The notes beneath the pieces are model-generated. The model was not told the origin of the DNA. It searched no databases and saw nothing but the letters and a program-made list of their open reading frames with translations. A DNA stretch of 64,000 nucleotides from Verrucomicrobiota bacterium. GTDB lineage: Bacteria > Verrucomicrobiota > Verrucomicrobiia > Limisphaerales > JADJPG01. The translations under genes were made by a program, and so were the position numbers. The DNA lies in the NCBI GenBank assembly GCA_016713365.1, contig JADJPG010000042.1, positions 9,694 through 73,693 on the forward strand, read 5' to 3'. This document shows, piece after piece, positions 9,417 to 23,700 of the stretch (within the stretch, counting starts at the first letter, position 1; each line of letters begins with the position of its first letter).

Positions 9417-10048
9417 ATGGCTCACGAACTCGCACCCCTTCCGTATGCGCATGACGCGCTCGAACCACACATCGACAAGGCCACGATGGAGATCCATCAC
9501 GGCAAACATCACAACGCTTATGTCACGAACCTGAACAAGGCCATCGCCGGCAATGCCGCGTTGGAAGCCAAGTCAGCAGAGGCGTTGATCATGGATCTGG
9601 CCTCGGTGCCCGACACTATTCGCGGCCCGGTCCGCAACAACGCCGGTGGCCACGTCAACCACACCTTCTTCTGGAAGCTTATGGCGGCGAATGCTGGCGG
9701 GACTCCTTCTGGCAAGCTGGCTGAGGACATAAATGCCACATTCGGCTCGTTCGATGCCTTCAAGGAAAAGTTTGAAGTGCTGCCGGGGTCGGACGCTTCG
9801 GCAGCGGCTGGGCGTGGCTGGTCGTGAATGGCGGCAAGCTCGAGATCGTTTCCACTGCCAATCAGGACAACCCGATTATGGGCAAGGCGGTCGCCGGCTG
9901 CGAAGGCAAGCCGATCCTCGGCGTCGACGTCTGGGAACATGCCTACTATCTCAAATACCAGAACCGCCGTGCTGATTATCTCAAGGCGTTCTGGAATGTA
10001 GTGAACTGGAACGCGGTGGCGGCACTCTACGACGCGGCGAAGAAGTAA
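9417..10048 (+). pseudogene. sodA: Mn/Fe superoxide dismutase, one frameshift
   Basis: Superoxide dismutase converts superoxide to oxygen and peroxide. The start MAHELAPLPYAHDALEPHID at 9417 matches the family; the longer frame from 9240 is rejected. Ligand regions are present: HHGKHHNAYV, GGHVNHTFFW (Mn-type GGH rather than Fe-type AAQ) and DVWEHAYYLKYQNRRADY. Near 9776 one base is missing. The upstream frame ends after KFEVLPG, while the next frame reads SAAGVGRFGSGWAWLVV and continues normally to 10048. Without the gap the protein would be about 210 aa, the usual size, with all motifs intact. A sequencing deletion in a short A-run is likely. Confidence 0.9.
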
Positions 10049-10075
10049 CGATTCGTCCTTCCATTGTACCAAACA

Positions 10076-10107
10076 AAAGGCGCGACCGGGAAACCAGTCG
10101 CGCCTTT
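10076..10107. terminator. Bidirectional terminator between sod and the giant CotH gene
   Basis: A perfect 11-bp stem, AAAGGCGCGAC / GTCGCGCCTTT, with a 10-nt loop and flanking A- and T-runs. It can end sod on the + strand and the convergent giant gene on the - strand. Confidence 0.9.
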
Positions 10108-10137
10108 CTTGTTGTTAAGGCAGGCGATGAAGTTCGA

Positions 10138-13100
10138 TCACGGCGTGCGAACGCGGTAGAAGCGGTTCCGTGGACTGACCGCCGAGTTGGTCACTTGAAC
10201 CGCGCGACTCGTGCCAGTGGGAACCGACTGGAGCAGAGTCCACGAACCTGCGGTCAGGTTCGTTCTGTATTCGACGGTGTAGGTCTTGTTTGAGACGGCG
10301 TTGAAACGCAGGACATCCGGCGCGCTGCGAACGATGGTGAGTCGTAGGTTGCTTGCGGCTTGGATCGGATTGGTGCCTCCGAGGAACTCCGCGAGATCGG
10401 TCATGCCGTCATTGTCGAAATCCCCGGTGCCGTTGCGGCTTGTATTGCCGAAATAGGTGACTTCCCACGCGTCGTCCATGCCATCGCCGTCCGCGTCCGG
10501 ATTCGCGCCTGCGGCCCCGGAGTCGGCGCGGCGTTGGTCCAGTTGATCGGGTCATTGCCGTAGTTCGCAAGGGTGATGCGGTTGAGCGACTGCCCGGTGC
10601 CATCGGCGCCTGCAGGCCATGGTGCGACATCTGAGTATTTCACCTTGTCGACGAGGATGTAGGGAACCAGTCCGGCGTCGGGACCGGTGAGCTGCGGTGC
10701 GTCTGGTCGGGCGAGTTCCACGCTGGCGGAGCCGTTCGCGAGCTTTCCGCTGTAGGGGCCGAGAATGGTGGCTCCAGCCTGGACATTGTATTTCGTCCGG
10801 AAAGCGTTGAGCGCGGCGGCGTCAGCCGGATTGAAATTGACGACCACGATCGTGCCGTTCGCCGGGATGGTGAGGCTGGCCGGGAACTGGAACGAGACAG
10901 CGTCCTTCAACCGCCAGGTGTTTGTCGGATACGCCGCGTGGAACAGGGGGACGGCGCTGCCGGTGATGTTGCGAATTTCGACGAACTCATTCGTGGAATC
11001 ATCGACGCCACCAATGAGGTCTGGCGGATGATACATGATTTCGCTGATGACCACGGGGCCAACGAGCGGGCCGCTGTTGGTCCGGCCGGTTCCGGACCGG
11101 AAGTCATCCAAGGTCGGCGGGTTGTCGGCGCCGAATGTGCGCTGGGCCATCGCGGTGAAGTCGACTTTGTTTCCGTTCAACGCGCTGGTGATGTAGCGGC
11201 CGAACGACACGCCATTGGCCGCGGCTCCGAAATCCACGACGGCTCGATAGCCGGTGAGTTGTCCTCCGGCGTCCGCAGCAGACAGGTAGACTTGATCGCC
11301 GCTGGCCGAATTGAGGGAGAAGCTGCCTGGATCATTCGGGATCGGATTAAAATTCGTCTCGTAGAAGACTCGGAATCCATTGGCTGGAATCGAGGTGCCA
11401 TTCGGAATGCGGAATTTCCGCAACGCCGTGCGCGCGTCGCTCAGATACCATCCGCCGATGTTCACCGCGCTGGTGGTGGTGTTGCGCAGCTCGATGGCGT
11501 CTTCCAGCGGCGGATCGGAATGGGTGAGCACTTCGTTGATGACGACGTTCGGGATCGGCAGGTAGTTGCTCTCTTCCGGGCTCTGCGTATCGGTGAAGAG
11601 GACGATGTTCGTGCTGCCGTCGGGCAGCCGGCCTTGGGAGATGCCGTTGAACTGGCCGCCAAAGGTGACCTGATCGATGATGGTTCCAAATCGATCCACA
11701 ATCCCCAGCGATTCGCCGTTCCGGGACAGGGCAAATGGAACATGGTCAGGGCCGGCGGCGGTGTCGTTGTCGGCGATGATGTTCAGGAAGCCATCCAGAC
11801 CGGCCGCGATGTAGGAGCGGGCAGGGAAGGGCGGATACTGAAGGCGGTCGTTCAAGTCATCGGTGAGATGCAAGCCGCTCAGTTCAACCGGCTGCGCGGC
11901 GGGATTGTAGATTTCAAACCAGTCGTCTTCGCCGCTCAAAGGTGCGGCCATCCATTCGTTGATCCGGAGCTGGGTGGCGCTTGCGGTGGAGGCCACTAGG
12001 TTGGCACCGCCCTGGGACGGAATGTTCAAGACCCAGTTGCTGCCGCCGTTCGGGATGCGGCCAATGGACCAGTCGGCCGCTTGAATGCCAAAGGTCACTG
12101 CGTCGAGAAGTTCTCCGCCGCTCTGCGGACGGTTGAAGAGGTAGATGGAGCTGCCGGACGCCTTTAATCCAAAGCCGGCGTTCAAGATCGCAGCGGCGTT
12201 GGTTACGGCGGGTGCGTCGGGATCCAGCTTGATCGTGCGATAGCCGCCTGCGGCAATCACGGAACCGGCGGGGAACACCCAGCGACGCGGCGTGGTGAGC
12301 TGGTCGGTCAGGCTCATTCCGGACAGGTCGATGGATCCATTCGACGGATTATAGAGCTCCACCCAGTCGGTGATGGTGCCGTCGGTGTTCGTGCTGTTGC
12401 GCGCGTTGGCGAGCACTTCGTTGATCTTGATGCCGGCCAGCGCGGGGTTGTTGGTGATGATCAGGGCGTCGAGCCTCATGCCGAAGACGATGTCGCTGCT
12501 GTCGAAGGAGCTCTGGTGAACTTCGACGGCGAGAATGTTTTCGCCGGGCAACAAACTGGCCATGCTCAGCGTGGTTGTCTCGAAGACGTTTGCTTCATGT
12601 GATCCCGGAGCGGTTGTCAGGTAGTCGATTGGTGCCGGGGCGGCTGGGAGGTTGAATCGCGCGGCCTCGATGCCGTTGAGGTAGAAAACCGCCGCGTCGT
12701 CGGTGAGGTGCGTCGCCTGCAGGCTGGAGATGGTTGCGCCCGGCGCGTTGGTGAACTTGGTGCGGAAATAGAACGTGATCTTTCCGAACTGCACCGTCAG
12801 CGGCGTCCGTTGCGGTTCGAGGAAGTTCAGCCCGAGATCGTAGGCAAATACGGGGTAACCGCTCTGCCATGCCGAATCGTCATAACCCGTCGCGTACCAC
12901 GCAGTGCCGAGATCGTTTCCAGTTTCATCGTAGCGCCACGCATGGGTTCCATTGATTGGAATAAGCGTGATCATCTGCGGCTGCACGGGGCCCGCCGTGA
13001 CGGGGTTGCCGGCACCGGGAGTGGGAACATCGAAATAAACAACGCGCGGACCTCCGTTGGGCGACCGGCCCTGGCTGATACCGGCGAATTGTTGTCCGTA

Positions 13101-16100
13101 AACAACGCAGTCGATGAGCTGGCCGCTGGCGGATGACAATCCGATTTCACCCTCTTCGCTGCTCAGCGAGAAGTTCACATGGTCTGGCCCTGCGCTGTCG
13201 TCGCCATCCGCGATGAACACGCGGTAGCCGAAGCCATCGACAAAACTCAACGGTGCGATGCGATGCTGGCGCGGAAAGCCGATGGGGCGGTCGGTGAGGT
13301 GGAGGCCGCCGAGATTCACCGGGAGGGCATCCGGGTTGTAGAGTTCGATGAAATCCGTCACGAACGCTCCGCCGGGGTTGGCCATCCATTCATTGATGCG
13401 CAGCGTCGAAGTGGTTCCTGCCGCCGCGCTGACGTTGGCCGTGCCAAGCGTTGGCGAACAAAGTCCCCACTGGCCGTTTGGCTGCCGGCCGATGGAGAGA
13501 TTTGAGAGCTGCCAGCCAAATTTGATGGAATCGATCACGCGCGTTCCGTTGGTCGCGCGATCCAGCAGGTAGAGATGATCGCCATCCGCACCGATGCCGA
13601 AGCCGATGTGCAGGCCGCTGGTGGCATCCTGAGCATTGGCGAACAGCACGCGGTAAGCTCCGGCGGCGAGCGTGGTGCCCGCCGGGATGACGTAACGATT
13701 CGGAACATCAAGGTCATCGGTGAGACGCAATCCGGAGAGATCGATTGTCGCGGTGCCGTTGTTATAGACCTCGATGTAATCTGGCGTGGTGCCTTCGTGG
13801 TTCACCACTCCATCGTTGCGGGCGAGAATTTCGTTGATGACGACGCCGCGGAGGCCCGACAGGACAACCCACGTCCTGGACGCCGTGGCTTCGGCGTCAG
13901 CCTGCCATGTTCCACCGCTGTTCCGTCCGACGACGTAAACGGTGTAATACCCGTTGGCGAGACTGCTCAGGCTGATGGGCTGGGTCGCCTGTCGCTCCGC
14001 GCTCCATGCACCGTTGTTCACGCGGTAGCGGTAGTGAGTGATGTCGCTGCCGCTGACATTCAATGTCGCGGTGTTCAGATAAGTCGGTGAATCAGGTTCG
14101 CCGCTGACGGTTGCCAGGACGGTGGTCGGTGCCGGTGGAAGCACGCTGTTGATATAGGCAATGCGGGAAATCGCGTTGGCCTTCATCGCGTTAATCGTTC
14201 CGGCGGGAACCCAGTCGGCCAGCACCTGATCGAACAGGGGCAGGAGATTGTTCGTCGAGAAAGCACCGGCGAGCTGACGTCGATATTCCGCGTAGTAAAG
14301 CGGCTCGAAATCCGGGTGATGCAGGAAGCGGTTTAGGTTCGGAATTCGCGCCGCGAGAAATAGATCATTCCCGGTCGATCCGGCGCTGCCGAAGATCGAA
14401 TCGAAATCGTGCGGCAAGATCATGAAGCGTGGATCATTGACGCCACGATACATGTCGTAATCGTCGTCCGCGCCGTTCGAAAGCGCAGTCTCGTTGTAGT
14501 TCATCAGGAACGAGACTGCGAAGTAACGCATCCACTGGTCGACGTTCGCATTGCGGCGCACGGCCTGCACGTAGGCGTTGTCGGGCGTGGTGTCCGGATC
14601 GAGGGCGAACGATAATGCGGCGAGATCCGACCAGTCATTCTCGCTGGAATTGGATTCCTTGTCATAGCCGCAGTTCACGTAATCAGAACCGGATGGTCCC
14701 CAATACTCAAGGCCGGCACTGTCCACCGGACAGTTGGCGCGACGCTTGGAATAGGCATTGCCGTTTCCGTCTTCCGGGAAATGATCTCCGGCCCATTCGC
14801 CGTCGAAGACCTCGACATGCGCGTAGGAACCAAACATGCCGCCGCCACTGGGTGCGTAGTTCACACCGTTGAAGCGGAGTTGGACGGCGCGCGTGTAAGG
14901 CGACGGCAGTCCGGCCTTCAGCGCAACCGCACTGCCGAGCACCTGCGCGTAGGTTTTCACTGAATTCAGGTTCATCGAACTCTTGTTGTTCCACACCCGG
15001 TCGCGCGGGATGTCGAACTTCATCGTCGGCGGCGATGCGCCAAAGCTGCTCGCGCCGCGCCGGCGCACCGCGCAGTTGTGGCGGATTTGGACGTCGTCAC
15101 CCTCCACGGAGATGAACGACGCATTGCGCTGCACGCGATCGAAACCGTTCATGAAATCCGAGCGATCGTTGGGCCGCATGACAACGCGATAGATCGCCTG
15201 CTTCCCAAGGTAAAATTCGTCGTCGACCTGGATGAGTGCGTTCGCCTCCTGAACCAGCGTCCCTCCGCCAATGTCAGCCGCGGCGGGCCACGTGTTGGTG
15301 CGCGAAGTGGCGTCGACGGCTTCCACGTAGAACTCGATGATGGTTCCGTTGGCCTGCGGGGGAATCACCACGCCGAACAGTCCGTCGCCGGCCGCGCCGT
15401 CGTTGCTCGCGCCATTGTCCAGCATCGGAGTGCTGGCGAACGCATTGAGATTCCCGGAGGTGACATCGCGATACCACAGGCGCGCGGTGCGGCCGGCGGC
15501 GCTTTCGTCCACGAGCCGGGCCAGCACGGTGATGCTGTTGGTCGAGCGCGGCACGGCAGGGAAATGGGTAACATCCATGATCAGCGGAGCGACGTTTGCC
15601 GCGGCGACAGAGTTCACGGCTCCCGGAGTTCCGCTGAAGGTCGCGCTGGAAGCCCAGTTCTGTCCGACGTCATTCGGCAGCGCGGACTGGCGAAGTTCGA
15701 ACGAGCTGCCGAATCCGTCCGCGAGGCAGTTCCATTCCCAACCGAGGCCGGTCAGGGTCCGGGTGGCCCACTCGCCTTCGTCGGCGTAGCTGACGAGATC
15801 AATCTGGTTGCCTGTGGCGTCCTCCAGCTCGATGTCGTCGCGGCTGTTGCTGAGACGGCCGGTCCAGCCGCCGACAACAGCGGTGACCCCGGGATAGAGC
15901 GCATTGAAAGCGGGAACGCTCGCCGCGACGACCAGATAGCCGCCAGCGGGGAGGTTCACGTTCGGGAAAACAAAATCCACCGCGCGATTGAGCCGCCATC
16001 CCGCGAGGTTCACCGCGCTGGCGCCGCGGTTGTGCAGTTCGATCCATTCGTCCGCGATCTGTTCCGTGGTGGGGTGGAACATGATCTCGTTGATGACAAT

Positions 16101-17597
16101 GTTGCCTTCCCAAACGGCGTTGGTGCTCAGCGTGTAGCTCCACGTGCCGCCGGCAAAGGCGTTCCGCGCGGCGGCGAGATCGGTGATGTCATGCCCTGCG
16201 GCCCAACTCAGGTTGACCGACCCATTCGCGGGCGAAGGAAAGTTGAATTTGTAGGGACCATTGCCGCGACCCGTCACCGTCGTGGCGGCGATGCCGTTCA
16301 CGCGGAGGTCGCTGGCGTCCACGCCGACCACGGGTTCGCTGAATTTTACTTCGAAGCTGGTCAGCTCACGAATAGTGGAGCTGGCTGGCGGCGACAGTTC
16401 GGTCGCGGTCGGGGCCGTGGTATCGGTCAGGGTGTATTGCCACGTTGCAGCAGTGCCGGCCGGATCGAACGGCTTGGAGGGACTTTCAAAATCTCCGATG
16501 CCATTGGCTCCGTTCCAGCCGACAAAAATGGCGCCTTCCGCGGGCTGGCTGAAGGTGAAGGTGTAGTTGCTGCCTGAGCCGCTCACGGCAGTGGCGGCGA
16601 CACCATTGATAAGCAGGTCGGAGGCATCGACGCCGAAGACCGGTTCGCTGAAGCGGGTGTTGATGGACGTCAAGCTGGTGACGCTGCCCGGCGCTGGAGT
16701 CTTCCCCGTGATGGTGGGAGGCGTGGAAAGACCGACGGTGACGTTGACCACCGCCGAGGTCGCACGGGCACCGAGATTGTCGGTGGCGATCCCCCGCAGG
16801 CTGTAGACGCCAACGGGCACCCCGGTCCAGCTATAGGAAAATGGCGCTCCAGCATCCTCCCCGAGTTTTGTGTTCCCTTGGTAAAACTCCACGAGCGTGA
16901 CCGTGCCATCGGTGTCTCCAGCCGTCGCGGAAATGGCAATCGTTGCAGGCTCAGTGAAGGAGGCGTCGTTTCCCGGGCTGACGATTCCGATGGTCGGAGC
17001 GCTGTTCTCGGTGTTGCCGGTCAGCTCCAGGGCGAAGGTGATGTCGGAACTCCCGGGCGACTGCTGATGAATCTCAGCGGCGAAGACATTCTGTCCGTTG
17101 ACCAGAAGATTCAGCGGCACGTTAATGATGCCGGTCAACCATCCCCGGCCGTCGTCCCCTGCCGAATTTAGCGCGTAGGTGTCGAACGCGACGCCTTCGT
17201 TTGCGAGATTGTTCCGGAAGATCTCCTGGCCATTGAGATAAACGATCACGCCGTCATCCCGTTGCACGCGCATGGACAGAACGGCGTACTGGGCTGGGTT
17301 GGAGACATCAAACGCCTGCCGGAAGTATGTCGTCGCGAAGACCGCGCCAGGCGGGCCGCTGTTCACCACGGTCGCCTCATCCCCGTCGCCATAGCCGAGC
17401 TGGGCCGGTCCGCTCAACCAGGCGCTGTCGTCATAATTGGGCGCGATCCAATCCGTGCCCAGGTCGGTGCCCAGATCAAAATATTTCCAGACCGAATTGG
17501 AGGCGACGAGCGTATCCACCGCTGCCTCGGCGCGCGGAGTCAGGGAAATGTGCAGGAAGAGCGAACAGAGAACGATAACGACACTGAGGTGCTTCAT
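10138..17597 (-). CDS. Giant exported lamin-tail / CotH kinase-like protein (frameshift near C-terminus)
   Basis: About 2,486 aa when one G is restored in the G4/C4 run at 10515-10518; as given, the main frame (2,398 aa) ends at 10401 and the last 113 aa are in another frame. A signal peptide ends near ...SLTPRAEA. Order: galactose-binding-like region (about 30-190), Ig-like repeats (195-480), lamin-tail domain (VINEIMFHP, about 500-640), CotH kinase-like domain (about 795-1155, with FYLGKQAIYRVVM and ILPHDFDSIFG), then five or more lamin-tail domains (INEILARN, INEWMANP, INEVLANA, INEWMAAP, INEVLTHS, ISEIMYHPP), a calcium-binding DxDxDG segment and a C-terminal beta domain ending FYRVRTP. 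By family knowledge CotH domains phosphorylate proteins; the target here is unknown. It is a neighbour and architectural cousin of the next gene. Confidence 0.88.
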
Positions 17598-17749
17598 ACT
17601 AAAACTTCGGAAGTTACGACTTAAAGAACGTCACGTTTGGCGTGCGGTCAAATCTTTGATCCAAAAAGGTTACGATTATTCAGTGAATTATGGAGAGAGT
17701 TCCACGATGAACGCGGCTTGACCTGGCGCGTGGCCGGGAACTCTACGGG

Positions 17750-20700
17750 TTACGGTGCTTTTGGAGTTACCAATCGGTAGAATCCGGGCGGAGCCTGAGC
17801 CGGGCGGTGTTCGATGAACGTCACCGTCCGGTTGGTGGCGGTCGCCACCACGTCCGAAACCTTCGTCCACGGGCCACTGGTCACGCTCGGAGTGAACATC
17901 ACCGAATAGGTCCGGTTTGAGACGGCGAAGAACTCGATCTGGACGGTCTGCGCGGGCGCGGTGTTTGAGCTGATGCTTTCCACCTTGAGATAGCTACTGG
18001 CATCCAGGGGGTCCGTGCCGGCGGTGTATTCCTGGGCGTTGCTCATCGTGTCGTTGTCGGAGTCCGCGCTGGCATCCGCTCCCGTCGGAGATCCGAAATA
18101 GAGTGATTCCCAAGCATCTGGAATTCCGTCGCTGTCCGTATCTGTCGCGAGCAGCACGGAGCCGAAGGCGCTGGCGGTTCCGGTCGGCTTGGCGATGTTT
18201 CGAACCACGACCCGGTATTGTCCCGTGGAGGAATTGGCGGCCGAAACGGCGAAGATGTTGGTGGTGTAGAAATTCACCGTGTCCATGGAAGTGTTCGACG
18301 CGAACGGGATGGATCCTCGACGCCATTCGTAGCCGAACGGCGGTGGGTAACCGATGATGGAGACGCTGAGGGTCACGTTTGCGCCGGCGGGACCGCTGAC
18401 GTTCGGTGGATTCACCACGATGACCGGATCGACGAGAATCGTCAGCGTTGCCGGCTGGCTTTCTGTCGGCCCGATGTCGTCAGTGACCTGGAGCGTGTAA
18501 TCACCCGCGTTGGCCGGAGTCACATTCGCGATGGTAAGCGACGGGGCGTTTGCGTCGGGCAGGGGAACGCCGTTCTGTTTCCACTGGTAGCGGAGCGTGC
18601 CAATGCCCACCGCCGTCGCGCTGAAGGTGACATTCGTGGGGTTGTAAACGACCGGGCTTGTGGACGCCAACGTCAGGCGGTTGGTCCGGCTGGCAGGTTG
18701 CTGGGTCACGGTGGCGGGAATCAACACCGTCAGCGCGGCATTGGCGCTGGAGATCGCTCCGGCGGTGTTGGCCACCACCACGGTGTAATTGCCCGCGTCG
18801 TTCGTGCGGACCGGCGAGATCACCAGTGTGCTGTTTGTGCGGTCCGGCAGGTTCACACCGTTCAAACGCCACTGATAACTGAACGGCGGCGTGCCTCCCG
18901 CAGTGACGTTGAATGTCGCAGACTGATCGCGAACCGCCGTGACCGGCTGCGGCTGCGCGACAATGATCGGCGGGAACTGCACGACCAATGTGGCCGCGTC
19001 ACTCGTCACGGAACCCGCGGGATTGGAAACGACCACGGAGTATTCGCCTTCATCGGCAGGCAGCGCGCTGGCGATGGTGAACGTGCTGTTCGTCGCGTTC
19101 GAAATCGGCGCATTGTTGAAGCGCCATTGGTAGGTGAACGGCGGCGTGCCGCACACGCTCACGCTGAACGACGCGGCCGCGTTGGTGGCGACGATGCGAT
19201 CCTGCGGCTGCGCGGTGATCGCTGGCAGTCCCGGCGGAAGGTTCTCGCGGACGCGACCGGCGGTCGGTGGTTCGGCGCTCCAGTTTGCGGGATCGCTGCC
19301 GTGTTGCAGGGCGTTCACGCGTTGCAATGAATTGCCGGTGCCGTCGGTGCCGCAAGGCCACGGGGATTGGTCGGCGTAGAGAACCTCATCAACGACAACC
19401 CAGTTGATCAATCCGCCGGGAATCTCAGGGCCCAGCGGGCGTTCGAGCGCGATCCGGTCCGAGTTGTTCGCGAGCTTGCCGATGTAGGGACCGAGGATGC
19501 GCTGAGACGGAGCCGTGATGCCGTAGCGTTGTTTGAAGGCGGCGAGTTGCGTGCCATTCGTCGTCGGATCGAAGCTGACGATGAGCACTCGCTCGGTGGA
19601 GTTGAGCAGCATGTCCGCGGGGAACGAGAATTCCACGCCGCCGTTCAGTCGCCACGGACCGTACGAATTCGTCATGATGACGACGACGGGTTGGGCGGAA
19701 TCGAAAGCCAGCTCGATGAACTCATCGAGCGAGTTGTCCGCCATGTTCGTGCCGACCAGAACATCCGGCGGATGATACATCAGCTCGCTGATGAGCACGC
19801 GATTCGGAGGTTGAGCGTTGGCTGCATTCCGCGTGCGGATGTCGAGCGCATACCAGAACGCCCCGCCATCGGGATGGCGTCCAAGCGACCAACCGCTCTC
19901 CTGCGCCTTGAAACTCACTGCGTCCACCACGCGGTCCTGCGAGTTGCTCGGCAGGAAGCTGAGGAACACGTCGTCACCGCCGCGGCTCAGGGCGAAACCG
20001 ATGTTGGTCGGGTTATGGAAGCCCGTGTTCTCGTCGAAGCTGACAAAGCCGCGCGCGGGAATCGTGGTGCCGGGCGGAATCTGCCACTTCATCAAGTTCG
20101 TGTAGGCGCCGCCGTCATCGCTCAGATACCAGCCCGCTCCGAGTGTGATGTCCGAGTCGGTCGGATTGTAGAGCTCGATCCAGTCATTGAGCTCCGGCGT
20201 GTTCGCCACAACTTCGTTGATGACGATGCTCGCAGGAGCGGCGGAGTCGGCGCGTCCCGGAGAGCCACGGAGATAAGAACTCGCGCGCCAGCTGCCGGCG
20301 AATTCACCGCTGCCGCTGCCTTGCGCGGCGAGCGCGGAGTCGAGCAACACGAGCGCGTGGCCGGTGCCGTCGGCTTGCGGGGGCCAGCCCCGGCCGTCGG
20401 AGAAGTTGAAGTTCACGATGTCCGATCCACCGGCGGACGTGCGCAGGACGAGTTGTTCGCCCGCGTTGTTCAAGCTGCCGTTGTAGGGCCCTATCACCGT
20501 CACGCTGCCATCAATTCCGTGATACGCGCGGAAGCCTGCGACGTCGGCGGTATTGACGAGCACGAGGTAGGCGCCCGGCGTGAGCGAGGTGCCTTGCGGG
20601 AAGGTGAAGTCGATGCCTTGAGTGAACTTCACTCCGGACAGATCGAGCGTGATGGAGGTGCTGGAATTGTAGAGCTCCACATACTCGTAACCACCGGCGG

Positions 20701-23700
20701 CGGGATTGAACATCAGCTCGGTGATGCGGAGATGATTGATCAAGTCCGCTTCGTTGAACGGCCCGCCGCAGGTGAACTCGACCGGCAACGACCAGTTGCT
20801 GTTGCGGCCCGTGGTGTCGGTGTGAATCACGCGCACGCGGTAACGGCTGCCAACGCGCATGACGTTCGCGGGAATCGTGATGTCGGCGGTGAAAGTGGTG
20901 ATCGGACCGCTGTCCCACACGGTTTCAATTTCGTATTTGTGCGGTTCGTTCGGATTGTAGTTCGGGCTGGTCTTGTCCGTGATTTCGCCGACGCGCCAGC
21001 GCATGGATTTGAACGGGTTCGTGCCGCTGTAGGCGCCGGAACGGAACTTTAGCTGATTGATGGGGAAGCCGGTCGGGCCGGTATAGCTGATGGTCGGACG
21101 GTTGGGGCGGATGTTGTCCGCCGAAATCGTGTCGAGCGAGAAGGTGGTGTTCGTCGAGCGATACCCAACATAGTTCTTCATCAACTGCACCATGCCGCGA
21201 AAATCCCTCGTGGGCGTGCCCTGCTGATAGAAGCGTCCGTGACCAGCCTTGCTCGCCGGGTTTTCGGAGTAGGTCGAGCTGATCATCTTCGGGTTGTAAT
21301 CCCACATCATGCGATCGGCATCGAGAATGGTCGGACCATTGGTCGGGCCGCGCAGGAGGTTCGCGTAATCGTCGATGAGCGTGAAGGCCTGGTCGCTGTT
21401 CCACAGCAGATCGCGGATCTCGCGCACGCGATTGCGAAACTCGATGTTGATGTTCGGGAGGCGTCCGGGGTTGTTGAAGTTATCCAGCAGTCGGCTCTTC
21501 AACGGCTCGTCGCCACCGGTCTGGCCGCCGCGATACATGTTGTCGGCCCAGGTCAGATCGAGATCCCACGTGCAGGTTTCCCACAGACGCGTCTCCGGAT
21601 TGCGATAGAAGAAATAATTTTTCCCGTCCGCGATGTCGTAGTGATGGATGCCTTGAACGATCGCCTGGTAGCTGTAGTGGCTCATCAGATTCCAGTTCGT
21701 GCGCCACCACGTTTCGCTCGCGCCGGTGTAGTTCGCCTGGAGATAGGTCAGATCGGATTTGTCGGTCGGCCCCGTTGGCCCCACGTTGTTCAGTTCGCCG
21801 GTGCCGCCTTCCATTTTGTAGAGATTACCGTCCGGCAGGCCGTGTTCTTCAAGGAAGCGGCCATTCTCCTGTTCGATCGCGAGATATACGCCCCAGAAGT
21901 CGCCTTCGTATTGTGTCGCGGGACTGGCCTCCTGCGCTTCGTCGACGACGCGGAATGTGCAGAAGGTCGTGTGCGGCGCAGGCACGCCGGCGAGGTTGAA
22001 CAGTTTGAAACCGACCGACTCGAACATGCCTTGCTCGCCGCGATGATTGAAGTCGCCCTGCTGGATGCTCGCGCCGAGGTTTAGCTTCGTCCACGGCACG
22101 GAATACTTGCGGCCCCAGTTGTCGCGCATCTCCAGGTCGTGACCGCGATTGAGGTCGAACTTCCACATGTTCTTCGTCATCGAGTAACGCCACACGCCGC
22201 CACGCGCGCGGTAGCGGATGTGGTCATAAACCTTCCCGTCGTAAACCAGCGTGCCGCCCCATTGATATAGGTCGCCGCCATAGCGGCTGAACCAGGTGGC
22301 AGTCGCCACGGTGTTGCTGCGGCCGATGAGATGAAACGCCGGCAAGCGACCCATCGTGTTGCTGGAAAAGTTCTGCACCACCCCGTTGGCTCCGGCGTTT
22401 CCGGGTTGCACCGCGCCGGACCAGCCGGGCACGCCGTCGTAGACGAAGTAAGCGAAGTTCGGCTGCGGATCGTCCGTGTAAGGCAGTCGCACCGACGCGC
22501 CGAGCGTGTCGGCGACGGTGATGCGGTAACGGATGAGGCGACGATGCGTTTGCACCGATGCCGGAATCGTTGCGGAGTAAACGTCATCGCCCCCGGTGAC
22601 ATCACCGCTGGTGCCGGCGTCGTTCATCGCGACAGAAATCCAGTTCGCGGCGTTGGTGTAGGCGGCGTCGGCGAGTTCGATGTAAGCGCCGGGGCTGACG
22701 ATCTGATATTGCAACGTCACGCTTGCGACGCCGTTCGGGTCGGTAACTTTCGCGCTGATGCGGACGGCTTGCCCGGAGGTCGGTTCATTTGGCGAATGTT
22801 CGACCTGACGCGTCTGCGGCGGGGCGTTGTTGGCGAAGACAGTGTTCACGCGACCCGGGCTGGGGCCGCTGCCTCCGGAACCACCGGTCTGGCCGAGCAG
22901 TCGGGCGTCAAAAAAGAAATCACTGCTGCCGCTCAAGGACGAGTTGTGGGCTTGGACGGCGATGGTATTCACGCCGGGAACGAGAGCGGCGAGCGGATTG
23001 CCCACCATGTTCACGTTCGCGAAAGTCCCCTGCTCGAAACTGGCGATGGCCGTTCCGGTGTAGGCGACTTCGCCCCCGGTCATGTTCGCGGTGTTGTCCA
23101 CCACGAGCGTGCCGTTGATCCACATCTTGAAGCCGTCATCATACTGCGCTTCGAGGATGAGACGGGTGAACTGGCTTGGGTCGGCCACCGTGACTTGCCG
23201 GCGCAGGAAGACGGACGAATAAAGCGAGTTCATGTCCGCGAGCGTCGTCGCGACGAACGCTTCGCCATAACCAATCGGAAGCGTAGCGGTCGTCCACGCG
23301 CTGTCGTCGAACGCCGGCTGCCGCCACAAGGTTGTGGGCGTGGATGCTTCGCTGGTGCCCTTCACATATTTCCAGGAGCCGCCTGAGCCGAGCAGCGTCG
23401 TATTCACCAACGGCGTGCCGCCCGCGCCGCTTCCGGACGCGCGCCAGCTCCCGGCGAGATCGTTGTCGAGGGAAGGATGAATCAGTTCGATGGAGTTGCC
23501 GTTGCCGGGCGTTGTGGAGTCGCCCACGGTGGGCCACGGAAAGCCCAGACGGAAATCAACCTCGTCCTCGATCTGGCCCGCAGCATTGCGGAGCGTGAGG
23601 CGTTCGCCGCGCCCGGAGAGACCAGAGCTGCCGTCGGGATTGAAGGGGCCCAGCGCCCGCGTCACGCCAAACTTGGTTTGCAGTGTTGCGGGATTCTGCG

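Noticed and set aside
15078..16577. 499-aa + strand open frame inside the first giant gene
   Set aside because: Shadow frame opposite a clear multidomain protein.
19367..21052. 561-aa + strand open frame inside the giant CotH/Ig gene
   Set aside because: Shadow of the 2,064-aa gene; no recognisable domain and unnatural composition.
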